Positions 1 to 9,500 of a stretch of 44,150 nucleotides of DNA are shown piece after piece. Made by a program: the position numbers and the translations under genes. This DNA is from WAOL01 sp964399035 (lineage in GTDB: Archaea > Thermoproteota > Thermoprotei_A > Sulfolobales > NBVN01), in contig CAYNPH010000062.1 in assembly GCA_964399035.1 (NCBI GenBank), positions 1-44,150 on the forward strand, read 5' to 3'. The notes below the pieces were generated by a model that saw nothing but the letters and a program-made list of their open reading frames with translations, had not been told where the DNA came from and did no database searches. Within the stretch, counting starts at the first letter, position 1, and each line of letters starts with the position of its first letter.

Positions 1-88
1 TACGTATGTTTTCCCTCCCGAACTTATCTCCGTTTCCAAGGCGTAACTCTATAATAGGGAGAGGAAATCTATACGTTAGGGCTCATAG

Positions 89-655
89 TTGAAGGCGGAA
101 GCAACCATAGTACTAATCGTGTTCGTACTTGCCGTACTTTATGGTGCGTTACTTCCTCCAGATTACAAGTCGGGCGTGGCATCTTCCACTAAAGAAGTAC
201 TGGCGCCAGTGTCTGACTTCGTGAAGAAAAACCCTGTCAAGACATTCCTTTCCTTACCATTTATAATATTCTATAATAATCTGAGGGTAGCTGTGGTCAA
301 TCTCCTCTTAGGTGCTACGTTGCTGGCACCGCTAGGAATAGCTTGGTTTAACGGGTTCATAGTAGGATCAATAGCAACATACGGCGATATTACGAGAAAT
401 ATAATACTGCTGTTACCTCACGGTGTGATTGAACTTACAGCAATATTATATTCAGCCGCGCTTGGTTTGAAAGTAGGCGTCGAATTGACAAAGAAAGTCC
501 TATTTAAGAGAGGATCACCCCTCAAGGCTTTCAAGTATGCCTTAAGTAAATTTAAGCTAATATTTATCCTTCTATTAATTGCGGCGATTGTGGAGTCCTA
601 CATCACCCCACTAATATACTTCTTGTACGCTCTAATCACGGGTAGTAAGGTATGA
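89..655 (+). CDS. SpoIIM/DUF95-like integral membrane protein
   Basis: This 188-residue protein is mostly hydrophobic. Membrane segments are visible at about residues 5-22, 68-92, 95-125 and 150-180. The layout, a conserved-looking central part (LPHGVIELTAIL) and a positively charged loop, resembles the stage II sporulation protein M (DUF95) family, which is common in archaea that do not sporulate and whose role there is unknown. The start is a TTG. The stop overlaps the next gene by four bases (ATGA), so the two are probably co-translated. The family call rests on the HGxxEL signature and topology only. It could be another small membrane family. Confidence 0.6.
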   Translation: MKAEATIVLIVFVLAVLYGALLPPDYKSGVASSTKEVLAPVSDFVKKNPVKTFLSLPFIIFYNNLRVAVVNLLLGATLLAPLGIAWFNGFIVGSIATYGDITRNIILLLPHGVIELTAILYSAALGLKVGVELTKKVLFKRGSPLKAFKYALSKFKLIFILLLIAAIVESYITPLIYFLYALITGSKV

Positions 656-1014
656 GTAGCGAATTATGTAAGAAGGCCGCACTAGCCTTCATTAGCGCGT
701 TGTCCTGTTATCTGCGGACTAACGCGCTACGTACCATCAAGATAGCTTCGCTAACAGGTCAGGATAGAGTGAAGGTCTCACTGAGGGCGTTCATGCGCTG
801 TCACGATCCATCATCGGGCTTCGTCAAGATAGAGGAAGTGGTGAACACCTTAACTGAGTGTAGCGAGGGTACATGGATACAGAAACTCGGGTGGAACTAC
901 ACCTTGGAGGGGAAGGAACTGTACTTCATAATTCCCCTAAAGACGCTCACAGAGCTAGCACGAAGCAACATTAGTGAGAGTGAACTAGCACGTACTCTGC
1001 TAGAGTTCGATTAA
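652..1014 (+). CDS. Hypothetical 120-residue protein
   Basis: I do not recognise this protein. It is soluble, mixed alpha/beta in appearance, and has five cysteines (residues 6, 19, 50, 69 and one nearby) without a CxxC pair. The start ATG overlaps the stop of the upstream SpoIIM-like gene (ATGA), which suggests one operon and translational coupling. The C-terminal half ends in short amphipathic helices (LKTLTELARSN, SESELARTLLEF). Nothing points to a function. It is called a gene because of the tight coupling and typical codon use. Confidence 0.6.
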   Translation: MSSELCKKAALAFISALSCYLRTNALRTIKIASLTGQDRVKVSLRAFMRCHDPSSGFVKIEEVVNTLTECSEGTWIQKLGWNYTLEGKELYFIIPLKTLTELARSNISESELARTLLEFD

Positions 1015-1067
1015 TGGTCTACTGCAGAAATAAATTTAGTGAGCCTTGAGAACATCAAAATGGAAGT

Positions 1068-1126
1068 TAAAAATTGATGAGAGTCATGCCCCCTGAATGG
1101 TGATGAGCATTAGGGGTAGCTGAATC
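1068..1126 (+). ncRNA. C/D box small guide RNA
   Basis: The intergenic stretch carries all four boxes of an archaeal C/D sRNA in order. The C box is UUGAUGA at 1074-1080, D' is CUGA at 1093-1096, C' is GUGAUGA at 1100-1106 and D is CUGA at 1120-1123. The two guide spacers are 12 nt (1081-1092) and 13 nt (1107-1119), close to the 12-nt spacing archaeal box C/D particles favour, and D' and C' are 3 nt apart. Such RNAs direct 2'-O-methylation by fibrillarin, Nop5 and L7Ae. A TATA-like AAATAAATTTAG at about 1027-1038 could be the promoter. The C box departs from consensus at its first base. Ends are approximate. Confidence 0.72.
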
Positions 1127-1128
1127 CT

Positions 1129-1704
1129 TTACGTCTTAACTAGTTTTTTAGCCTCCCTTTTAATTGTCGGGACTGTTGTTACAATACCATTCACTCCAGA
1201 CTCAACTAGCCTGACATACGTCGCTACGTCATTTACTTGGTACGCTATGACGCTGACTTTACGTGCTTTTGCCTCCGTGATTAAGCGCCCTCTAACCAGG
1301 GCTGGTGGAAGGAGTACGAACTCCACACCCAATCTTGTATATTGTGTTAAGCTGATTACGGGTTTAGTCAGGTGTATCCCTACACTAACTCCCTTTAAGT
1401 TGCCGCGGACTCTCCTAAAGGCTTTCAGCTTCTCAAACTCATCAAACGCTAGAAGTACGTGGTTTTCATCTACACATATTTTCTTTAGGATCTCTTTAAG
1501 CGCATTCTCAAGCCCTACTATTAGAACCTTGCATCCACCCACGAACACTTCCTTAATAACATCTATGGACTCATCTATGAGGTCACTGTTTTCCTTGTCA
1601 AAGGCTATCCCGTCTAGGTACTTCTTATTGCGTAGTATTTCCTCTGCCCGTAGTACTGGCCTTGTTATTTTGAGAAAAATCTCACATCCTTCAGCGGTAG
1701 TCAT
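1129..1704 (-). CDS. Degenerate glycerophosphodiester phosphodiesterase-like protein
   Basis: This 191-residue protein keeps the C-terminal signature of the GDPD TIM barrel. The segments ITEAKARKVSVIAYQVND and SGVNGIVTTVPT match the usual 'W.VN...A..L...GVDGIITD.P' end. The N-terminal catalytic elements of active GDPDs (HRG and the E-x-D metal pair followed by a catalytic His) are absent. The protein is also shorter than the usual 220-250 residues. It is therefore probably a non-catalytic relative or a different phosphodiester-binding barrel. It is monocistronic as far as I can see and is followed on the same strand by no close partner. Confidence 0.5.
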   Translation of the reverse strand: MTTAEGCEIFLKITRPVLRAEEILRNKKYLDGIAFDKENSDLIDESIDVIKEVFVGGCKVLIVGLENALKEILKKICVDENHVLLAFDEFEKLKAFRRVRGNLKGVSVGIHLTKPVISLTQYTRLGVEFVLLPPALVRGRLITEAKARKVSVIAYQVNDVATYVRLVESGVNGIVTTVPTIKREAKKLVKT

Positions 1705-1795
1705 AGCGTGGACACCATATTAGCATTTGAGTCTGAGAGTATTAAAGTCAAGGTCAAATAATGGATATGGAGCCTGAGGAAAAAGGAGGTTTGTT

Positions 1796-4700
1796 TTATC
1801 CTCCGTAGTAGGCTGATCCCGTTATCATCCAGTCCTGGAACACATACTTGTCCGTGAATACATAGTAGCTATTGTGATACTTGTAATATACCGTGTAATA
1901 CGGCATTAGTGTATTATAGAGCACTACTAAGTCGACTCTGGGTTTCTCGAAGCTCAATGAGCAACTTAATCCTCTCCATTTTAGAGTATACCTATATATC
2001 ATTGATGGATTACTGTAGCTAGCAGGCGTTACGCTTAATGTGCTGTAATTACACAGCCCTTGTGATGAGAGCATCGGTAAGGATGCTTGGGTAAATACGA
2101 AGCTTATCGCAGATGCCCTGGAAGGTAATCTTACGTACGTCGTTAACTGCCCTTCTGTCGCCATCACACTATCAGGTAGTTTCTTGAATCCAGGTATAGC
2201 TCTTACGTAAAGCCTAAAGCCCTCTGTTGGACTACTCCCTCCAAAGAGAACAGTCCTCACTAAGATTGTGTAAATTCCCACGTTTGGCTTCGGGGTCGGG
2301 TACTGTGCATCGCGGTACGTCGTTAACGGGAACGATATTATTGACATGGTGTTAGCTACTTTGTACCTACCAGTATCTGTCCATAGGAACCTGCCATTAC
2401 CTATGTAATAGTAGAAAGATACACCGGTTCCGTAGTACACACCTGCAAACTGACCATCTGGACCTAGCGTGTATGTTACTAAGGATGTATCCTTGTCATA
2501 CCACTGGGCCCATACTTGTAACATCCATACCCGAGGATCAGCCACGTTCACATAAAATACTCTCCAATCACCAGATTCGTACCTCCAGTCCCAAGCATTG
2601 TCGCCTTTTAGGAAGCCCCATGAGTACGGCACTAACGCTGCTCCAGCACCGCTATTCACTAAGCGCGCCCACCCAGCTCTTAGTGTTAAGTAGACAGTAT
2701 AACTCATAGGCACATAATACGTGACTACTACACCGTCAGCGAATGTTACATCTAATTTTATATAATCTTGATAAGCTGTTGGCGCCGCATAAACAGGTAC
2801 ATCCACTCTCCCTTTCACTGTGATGGTTGAGCCAGCCTTGATAATTATGCGTTCTCCAGGGTATCTCGTGTATAATTTGACCCAGTAGTCGGGTTTAAAT
2901 CCATAATACGTCACCATGACCTTTACGTACTGGTTTACTAAGGTGCTGCGCGCTGGTGACGCGTCATCACCTCTACTCACGAAAACCCTGAATAGTAGTT
3001 TAGCGTTCGGCCCGTATTGCTCCAAGAGTTGAAGTGGTAGTTTAACTTGCACTAAGTTGTGGTTTGACAGCGAGTACCCGAAGTTCACGACGACTCTTTC
3101 GTTAACGTCAGGTATGCCGTTATGGTTATAGTCGCCTATCCATACATATGCTATCACTCCCACATAGTAATCAGCGTAGTAATCATTGTCCCCATCAAAC
3201 ACCCGGTAAGGCAACACAACATCAACCGTCATGTATTCTGTATCCCTAGGTATTTCTGATGGGGTTATTGTTATGTACTTGTATGTCCATGACTCACCCT
3301 GAGGTAATGTAAATCTTAAGTAGTAGTACTTACTACTTATTTTAACGGGCTTAACTACGCTTGCTTTCACAATTGCTGATGAGGTTGTTGGGTTCTCTAT
3401 GTTGAACGTGAAATACTTTACACCTCCCCTTGGTATGTCGGGAACATAAATGCTGTATGACTTGCCTTGCATGTACGTCGTCAGGAGGTCATAAGGTGAT
3501 ACAGGAGGCATTATTACGCCGTACCAGTAGTACATTAATAAGTTACAGTAATCAAGCCACATCCATTCCCACATTCTGGCCATCTTGTAGGCGGTGTTCT
3601 TGTAGAATGTGTCACTATATATCCTAAGCCCGTGATAGGTACCTGACTGCGGATTAGCAACTTCTAGGGCTAGTTGGACAGCAGCTAAGGCATTAACACG
3701 TCCAGCACCCTCGTCAAATGGTGGGTAATGCAGGTTAACGGCAGTATTCATTATTATCTGCTTCACTAACCACGGCGGTATTGATGTCATTCCCTGAGAC
3801 TTAAGGGCCTGGTATACTAGAGCCGCCACACCTGCCGTCAACGGTGTTGCGTAACTGGTTCCTCCGAATATCGTGTAGTTTCCTGCACTTAACCATACTG
3901 GAGCTGCTGTTAAGCCCCAAGCACCTACGTTGACTACGTCTGGCTTAATATACCCGGCTGGTGCGGGGCCCCTAGCGGCCCATGACACGATGTCGTCATA
4001 TGCTATGCCGCCGAAGCCGTAGAAGTAGTAGTATATGTGGGTAGATGTTGATGCACCTACAGTCAGCACTCCAGCCGCACTTCCCGGAGCAGTTACTGTA
4101 CCGTATCCCGCTCCACCATTTCCTGCTGCGTGTACTATTAATACGCCTGGATAGTTAGGGTCTAGGAATCCAGGCGTCGTTAACGCGTTCTCGAAGAGTG
4201 ACTCAAAGTCATAGCCAAACCCCGCTATGTCGTAGGTAAACTGGCTTATGCCCCAACTATTGCTTATTATGTCCGCCCTAGGTGCTCCGGTATACGTGGG
4301 TGTGTATCCGCTTATATTGAAGCCTGCTGCCCACAGCATACCCAGCTCGACATCTCCGTACCATAGTCCCTTTATACCTATGATTTTTGCTCCAGGCGCT
4401 ATGCCCTCTGGGAATCCCCTGCTTGCTATCGCTGCCGCACACGAGGTTCCGTGCCCATAGAAGTCATAGAATACACTTAAGTATTTGCCACCCAGGTTCC
4501 ATCCAGCATATGCCTGAGCTGGGAAACCAAAGTGCCAATACACGTCTATGAAGAACCCCCCAGCAACACCATAGCTTGCATATGGCCATGTGCTTCCTGG
4601 CTTGTAAGCCGCAAGTATCCTGTTCCCGTCATACGTGACCTTAATATCTTCAGGGTCATTGAATACGCTGTTGTTGTTAGCGTCAACGTATAGTACCGTA

Positions 4701-5677
4701 TAGTTGCCCGCGGTCGTTGGGTCAGCCATTAATACCCCAACATGTATCCATTTGCCTTCACCAGCCATGTACTCATAGAGTACGCCAAATTTGTAGTTCC
4801 CGCTAAGCGACGTTATGTTACCGACATAGTACGCCGGGTATGGAGCCGATAAATTAACGGCTTGCGGGATGTAATCCGTGAAGTTAACGCCAGCAACGTT
4901 TATGTAGCCAGAAGAATTAGCTGTGAAAGTTTTGAAGAGTATAACTAGGTTTTCGTCAGCGTCAAGCACTAGCGGTTCCCTTATCGTCGTTCCGTTGTAT
5001 ACCCCAACGTAGTAGTCGAGAGCACCCTGCAGGTCCGGGTTACCATAATCTACGCCAGTATCAACAACCGCTACTCTAATGCCTGATCCATTAATACCGT
5101 AGACTTCGTTAACGGTTGCTGCACCTATTAAGTATCTTATGAAGAAGTTATTCTCCTTAGGCTTTACTTTTGATATGTCTGGCTCCTTAACTGTGTCGGT
5201 TATTAGGTAGTTCTTTGTCTTCGGTACCTCATCAAGTAACGCTGTTTCAAAATTTATTAGGGGCTTCTCGGAAAGCCCTAAGATCATTGTTCTATAGGGT
5301 TTCAGGACGTCTACTATCTTACCTATTGGACCCATTACCTTGAATATATAGTTTCCTTTGGAGTCTCTTTGTAGTGTTGATGCTACTATACTGAATTTTC
5401 TCCCCAGTATCGTTATTGTTTCTTTCCTTAGGCTGTTATAGAGTTGTATGACCTTACTGTAAGGCGTCGTGCCCTTTACTATAACTACGGCCTGCACCTT
5501 AGTATCCTTGCTAATCCCTGGGGGTATGTTAAGTCCATGCAACCTAGTCATCTGCAATGCGTAAGGTTCTGATACCTTTACTGATGCCTGTGTTGCTGGA
5601 ATCGCAACTGAGGTTATTATCATTAATGTAACAGCTAGCATTAGAATCGGGCCTAGTACCCTCTTCACGGTATACAC
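1796..5677 (-). CDS. Secreted subtilisin-like serine protease (S8 family), S-layer-associated type
   Basis: The protein has 1293 residues. Residues 1-31 form a signal peptide with positively charged start, hydrophobic core and an AxA-like end, and a propeptide-like region (about 32-185) follows. The S8 triad is complete: Asp206 in VAVVDTG, His409 in GHGTSCAAAIAS, Ser608 in GGTSYATPLTAG, with the oxyanion Asn520 in HAAGNGG. About 190 residues sit between Asp206 and His409, far more than in simple subtilisins; they include an acidic DANNN...DPED stretch that may bind calcium. The roughly 600-residue C-terminal part is beta-rich, tyrosine-rich and carries further Asp/Asn-rich segments. No C-terminal membrane anchor is seen, so surface retention would need a partner. 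Start is a GTG with GAGGGT just upstream; a GTG nine bases later is possible. Confidence 0.93.
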   Translation of the reverse strand: MYTVKRVLGPILMLAVTLMIITSVAIPATQASVKVSEPYALQMTRLHGLNIPPGISKDTKVQAVVIVKGTTPYSKVIQLYNSLRKETITILGRKFSIVASTLQRDSKGNYIFKVMGPIGKIVDVLKPYRTMILGLSEKPLINFETALLDEVPKTKNYLITDTVKEPDISKVKPKENNFFIRYLIGAATVNEVYGINGSGIRVAVVDTGVDYGNPDLQGALDYYVGVYNGTTIREPLVLDADENLVILFKTFTANSSGYINVAGVNFTDYIPQAVNLSAPYPAYYVGNITSLSGNYKFGVLYEYMAGEGKWIHVGVLMADPTTAGNYTVLYVDANNNSVFNDPEDIKVTYDGNRILAAYKPGSTWPYASYGVAGGFFIDVYWHFGFPAQAYAGWNLGGKYLSVFYDFYGHGTSCAAAIASRGFPEGIAPGAKIIGIKGLWYGDVELGMLWAAGFNISGYTPTYTGAPRADIISNSWGISQFTYDIAGFGYDFESLFENALTTPGFLDPNYPGVLIVHAAGNGGAGYGTVTAPGSAAGVLTVGASTSTHIYYYFYGFGGIAYDDIVSWAARGPAPAGYIKPDVVNVGAWGLTAAPVWLSAGNYTIFGGTSYATPLTAGVAALVYQALKSQGMTSIPPWLVKQIIMNTAVNLHYPPFDEGAGRVNALAAVQLALEVANPQSGTYHGLRIYSDTFYKNTAYKMARMWEWMWLDYCNLLMYYWYGVIMPPVSPYDLLTTYMQGKSYSIYVPDIPRGGVKYFTFNIENPTTSSAIVKASVVKPVKISSKYYYLRFTLPQGESWTYKYITITPSEIPRDTEYMTVDVVLPYRVFDGDNDYYADYYVGVIAYVWIGDYNHNGIPDVNERVVVNFGYSLSNHNLVQVKLPLQLLEQYGPNAKLLFRVFVSRGDDASPARSTLVNQYVKVMVTYYGFKPDYWVKLYTRYPGERIIIKAGSTITVKGRVDVPVYAAPTAYQDYIKLDVTFADGVVVTYYVPMSYTVYLTLRAGWARLVNSGAGAALVPYSWGFLKGDNAWDWRYESGDWRVFYVNVADPRVWMLQVWAQWYDKDTSLVTYTLGPDGQFAGVYYGTGVSFYYYIGNGRFLWTDTGRYKVANTMSIISFPLTTYRDAQYPTPKPNVGIYTILVRTVLFGGSSPTEGFRLYVRAIPGFKKLPDSVMATEGQLTTYVRLPSRASAISFVFTQASLPMLSSQGLCNYSTLSVTPASYSNPSMIYRYTLKWRGLSCSLSFEKPRVDLVVLYNTLMPYYTVYYKYHNSYYVFTDKYVFQDWMITGSAYYGG

Positions 5678-5703
5678 ACCCTCAAAAGATAAGGTTTCTA
5701 AGT

Positions 5704-5714
5704 GTTTTATAAGT
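5704..5714 (-). promoter_or_regulatory. Box A (TATA) of the subtilase gene
   Basis: On the minus strand the sequence reads ACTTATAAAACA here, about 28-35 bases upstream of the GTG start. It would place transcription initiation close to 5683, giving a very short leader. This is the usual archaeal TATA geometry; no other regulatory element is obvious. Confidence 0.5.
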
Positions 5715-5782
5715 CTGTCTTAACCCTAGAGACTTTCAACTTAATAATTAGATTAGTACGAAAACAAAGAAAATACGTTAAG

Positions 5783-6514
5783 TTAATTAAATTGCTTGCC
5801 ACCATTATTTTCTGTAAGTGCCGGTAAGCCTTTAACTAATTCTTTCGATGCCTCCTCTACGTCCTTCACAGTATCGACTGAGCGCCAATATACATTATTA
5901 TATACTGCACCTTTGAGCAGTCCTTTACTAGCTAATTTAGGAAACGTAATCTTTTCGAGATCTCCTTTGACCGGTATGTATTTGAATGCTTCCGGTTTCA
6001 TCGCGTAAACACCTGCATTTATTAAGTACTCCTTTAATACTGGTTTTTCCATGAATTCCTTCACAAGACCCTTACTATCGAGCTTAACTATACCATATGG
6101 TGACTTCAGTGGAACTAGCGCCATCGCACCTATGACATTATTATCATTCCTTAAATCATAAACCAATTGCTTTGCTGGTATGTTCGTTATTATATCACCA
6201 TTCACTGCTATGAAGACGTCATCACTAAGCACCTTTTCAGCGTTCTTTAGGGCCCCTCCCGTACCTCTAGGCTCTTCCTCGATTACGTAGACAACACTGA
6301 CACCGTACCTGGAACCTGAGCCCAGGAATTCAATTATCTTTTCATGAAGGTACCCTGCTAGGATGACCACCGTATCCACTCCCTGTGATTTGAGCCACTC
6401 TATCTGCCACTCTATTATTGGTTTGCCTGCGACCTCAACTAACACCTTGGGAATGTCCTCTGTTATGGGTCTGAGACGCCTAGCTAAACCACCAGCTATG
6501 ATTGCGGCTTTCAA
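5783..6514 (-). CDS. Sugar-phosphate nucleotidyltransferase (mannose-1-phosphate guanylyltransferase-like)
   Basis: The 243-residue protein begins with the nucleotidyltransferase signature GGLARRLRPITEDIPK (residues 8-23). It also has a sugar-binding stretch RGTGGAL (about 83-89), the metal-site NGD (about 105-107), an EKP motif and a terminal VDTVKD. It would form an NDP-sugar from NTP and a sugar 1-phosphate. It has the catalytic domain only, with no left-handed beta-helix tail. Glucose-1-phosphate thymidylyltransferase/uridylyltransferase activity is equally possible from sequence alone. It lies between the S-layer and the subtilase genes, both rich in N-x-S/T sequons, so supply of sugars for surface glycosylation is a reasonable inference. 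Confidence 0.8.
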   Translation of the reverse strand: MKAAIIAGGLARRLRPITEDIPKVLVEVAGKPIIEWQIEWLKSQGVDTVVILAGYLHEKIIEFLGSGSRYGVSVVYVIEEEPRGTGGALKNAEKVLSDDVFIAVNGDIITNIPAKQLVYDLRNDNNVIGAMALVPLKSPYGIVKLDSKGLVKEFMEKPVLKEYLINAGVYAMKPEAFKYIPVKGDLEKITFPKLASKGLLKGAVYNNVYWRSVDTVKDVEEASKELVKGLPALTENNGGKQFN

Positions 6515-6527
6515 GGATTAGGCACCA

Positions 6528-6560
6528 GAGAAAAGAATGGGAGAAGAAATTTAAAAATGG
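6528..6560 (-). terminator. T-rich termination region after the S-layer gene
   Basis: Read on the minus strand, the sequence just beyond the S-layer stop has two T-rich runs, CCATTTTTAAATTTC and ATTCTTTTCTC. Archaeal polymerases commonly terminate at such runs without a hairpin. It would separate the highly expressed S-layer mRNA from the nucleotidyltransferase gene downstream. Confidence 0.4.
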
Positions 6561-6590
6561 TTTTGATTTTAGCTCGCCTTACTGAGCACC

Positions 6591-9500
6591 TTAGCTGGCA
6601 GCCGCCTTCCTGGCCGTTGCCCAGGAGAGGATGCCGAAGATGAAGGCCAGCAGGGCGAAGATCGTTGCCACGTACAGCACGTACGTGGCTGAGTCGATCT
6701 TGCTGGCCAGCTCAGTCTTTACGTTGCTGATTGCACTACTGGCTGCCTCAGCTGCTGACTTGGCGGCGTCGGCTGATGACTTGGCGGCGTTAGCCGCATT
6801 AATTGCTGACTGCACGTTGCTGTTGATTGTGTCTAGCTCGTCTAGCTTTGATAGCTTGCCTAGGCTGGATTTGATGTCGCTTAACTGACTGCTTATTGAG
6901 TCTAGCTTGCTGGTTATTGGCGTCAGGTCGACACTTAACTTGATGTTGCTTACCATATTCTTTAATGTAGCTAGGTCACCCTTAATTGCGGCAGTGTCGC
7001 TTAACACTGTTGATATGCTGCTCTTGAGGTCACTTACTGCGCCCTTCAGATCCTTCACTTCACTACTCACGTCACTTATGCTGGCGGCTAGGCTGTTCAT
7101 GCTTGAAGACAGGCTTGAGACCTGCCCTACTAGGGCGTCTAGCTTGCTGCCTAGCACGCTGACTGATCCTGATATACTGTTCAGAGAGGCGGTTACGTCA
7201 TTAGCGAATGACTTAAACTCGTCGCTTGTTACGACTTTGCTTAGGTTGTTCACTACGTACACGACACCGGGCTGACTAATCTCTGTGCCAGTAGGCGTCT
7301 GCAGCGCAAGACCTATCTCGTAGACACCTGGCTCTAGCGCCGGTATGAATAGACCAGGCTCTAGATTACCATAAGCGACTAGCACACCATCATTATCAGC
7401 ATACCAGTTTGACACTTGAGTGTTTAGCGTGTATAGTGCGTCAGTGCCGTTCACGGTCACGATCTTCACGCTGGCTCCTGGCGGGAAGCCAGTACCTATC
7501 ACCTTCACGAAGCCAGGACCAACTAGTATTGGTATCTTGTGCACATCGTTGAGTGATACCACTAGTATCTTGGGCACTACCTCAGGCTCGGCCGGCACTA
7601 GGGTGCCGTTGTAGAAGTACTGTACCTGTATAGTGGTCTGCGTGGTTTCAACCCTTAGCGGGTACTTACCCTCAGGCACAGTCGGCACTATGAAGGTAAT
7701 ATTTACTACATTGTTACTTTCAGATATGTTGTAGTTAGTTATCTCTATGTTGCCGAAGTATACACCCGTTATATCATTCTTCTCAACACCATAGAGCGTT
7801 ATCTTGATTATGTCGCCTAGGGTCTCCTTCTTCGGTCCGCTGAGTACCTTAATGCCGCAGTACTTGCAACCCGTGTATGAGCCACAGACCGTGGCAACTA
7901 TCCTTCCGTACTCTGGGTGCTTCGCAGTTACGATCCACTGCGTAGTCACACCAGTTACCTTAGCCCAATATGATGACGCACCTATTACTACTAGTAAGGT
8001 GTACTCGTATCTGAAGGTATCCTTGCCTCTCAGGTAGTGGGCACCGAACTTGGCATTCTGAGGTAGCTGCACCATGAACGTTACGTTGCCGTCCTTACCG
8101 ACATTCACGGTGTTTCCAGAGAAGGGTAGGTTATCTTCTGCCCATACTACAGGTAGTGTGGAGTTCTCGTCCCAGTATATGCTTAGCTTGTTGACGGTGC
8201 CCTGGTATGTGCCTGGCGCATAACCGTAGGCTGCTATCATGACCTTGTCGCCAGGCTTGATTACCGTTGTATTCAGCACCTCTAAGTACGGCCTAACTAT
8301 GTAGGCTGCTGTTGGGAATATCTGCCATACTATGCCTCTGTACACTACTATGGTTAAGTTCGTTGTGTTGTAAGCGCTACTGTAGAGGTCTAGGTTGGCG
8401 TTGAAGTATATGTCGGTCTCATACTTACCGTCCATTATCTTGTAGGGCTCTGATAGGTAGACGGTGCTGGTGGCGTTGTCTAGCACGAGCTTCACTGTGC
8501 TATTGCTCGGTGTTATAACTATGTTCTTTACCACGCCAGTATCGGTGTTGTTATACGTTACTAGTAACTCTGAGCCAGGCGTGTACATTATGAACTTCCT
8601 CTGGTAGATGTAGAGGTTGCCGACATTCAGTGTGTAGTTGCCCCAGTACTTTGCTAGGAACTGGCTGTTTGATGGGGCAGTACTCACGTTAGCACCAGCA
8701 GCTGAGCTGAAGGTACCGCTCAGATTGAAGGCATACCACGCTGTGAAGTAGTCTGGCTCATAGGACGTGTCGACAGGTACATTTAATACTAGTTTATGAT
8801 CAATCAATATCATTGGCGTCGCGCTAGCATTGTACAGGTCGAACGTTATATTAGCTGTGCCCGTAGTCCCATTGTAGCTGGTTATGTTCACTACTAGGTA
8901 GTAGAGCGTACCGCCGAAGGTAAACTCGCCGACTACCCTGTAGGAGTTGACAGTCTTCTGCACGATCTGTACATACTCGGTGGTACCGTTTACGTGTAGC
9001 GTGGTGTTAACAGTTATTGCTTGACCGTCACTAACTAGGTTCTTAGCTTCCCACAGGTGAGTGGTTGAGTTGACTAGGATTATATTGTTTGACTTAACGT
9101 TCTGGTAGGTGCCTGTGGATGACCAAGTTACGTTTACGTAATACATACCCGCAGTCATGTTGGTCTCAGGAATTAAGTGTATGTCAGCAGTGGGATCGGT
9201 TGTCACATCGAAGGTGCCATCAGCACTCACAGTTATCTTACTAATTGTATTACTTACCTTGTTATATAGGCCCGTGAACACATACTTCACGCCGGTAAAG
9301 TTCTGATTTACGAACTCAATAGTATTAAGTACTGCATTAGCATCAAAGCCGTAGCCTCTAATTCTTATCGCGTCAGTCCACTTACCGTGACCCGCGTTAG
9401 GCGTTACAGCCACTATCGGGTTGATTGTTAATGAACCAGCCTGCTCTACGCTATCTGAAGAAGTACCAGTCGTTATCAGTACGGAGTAGGTTCCTCTGGG

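Noticed and set aside
1247..1723. A 158-codon plus-strand ORF
   Set aside because: It is a shadow of the GDPD-like gene on the other strand; low-complexity Ser/Thr composition, no ribosome-binding site.
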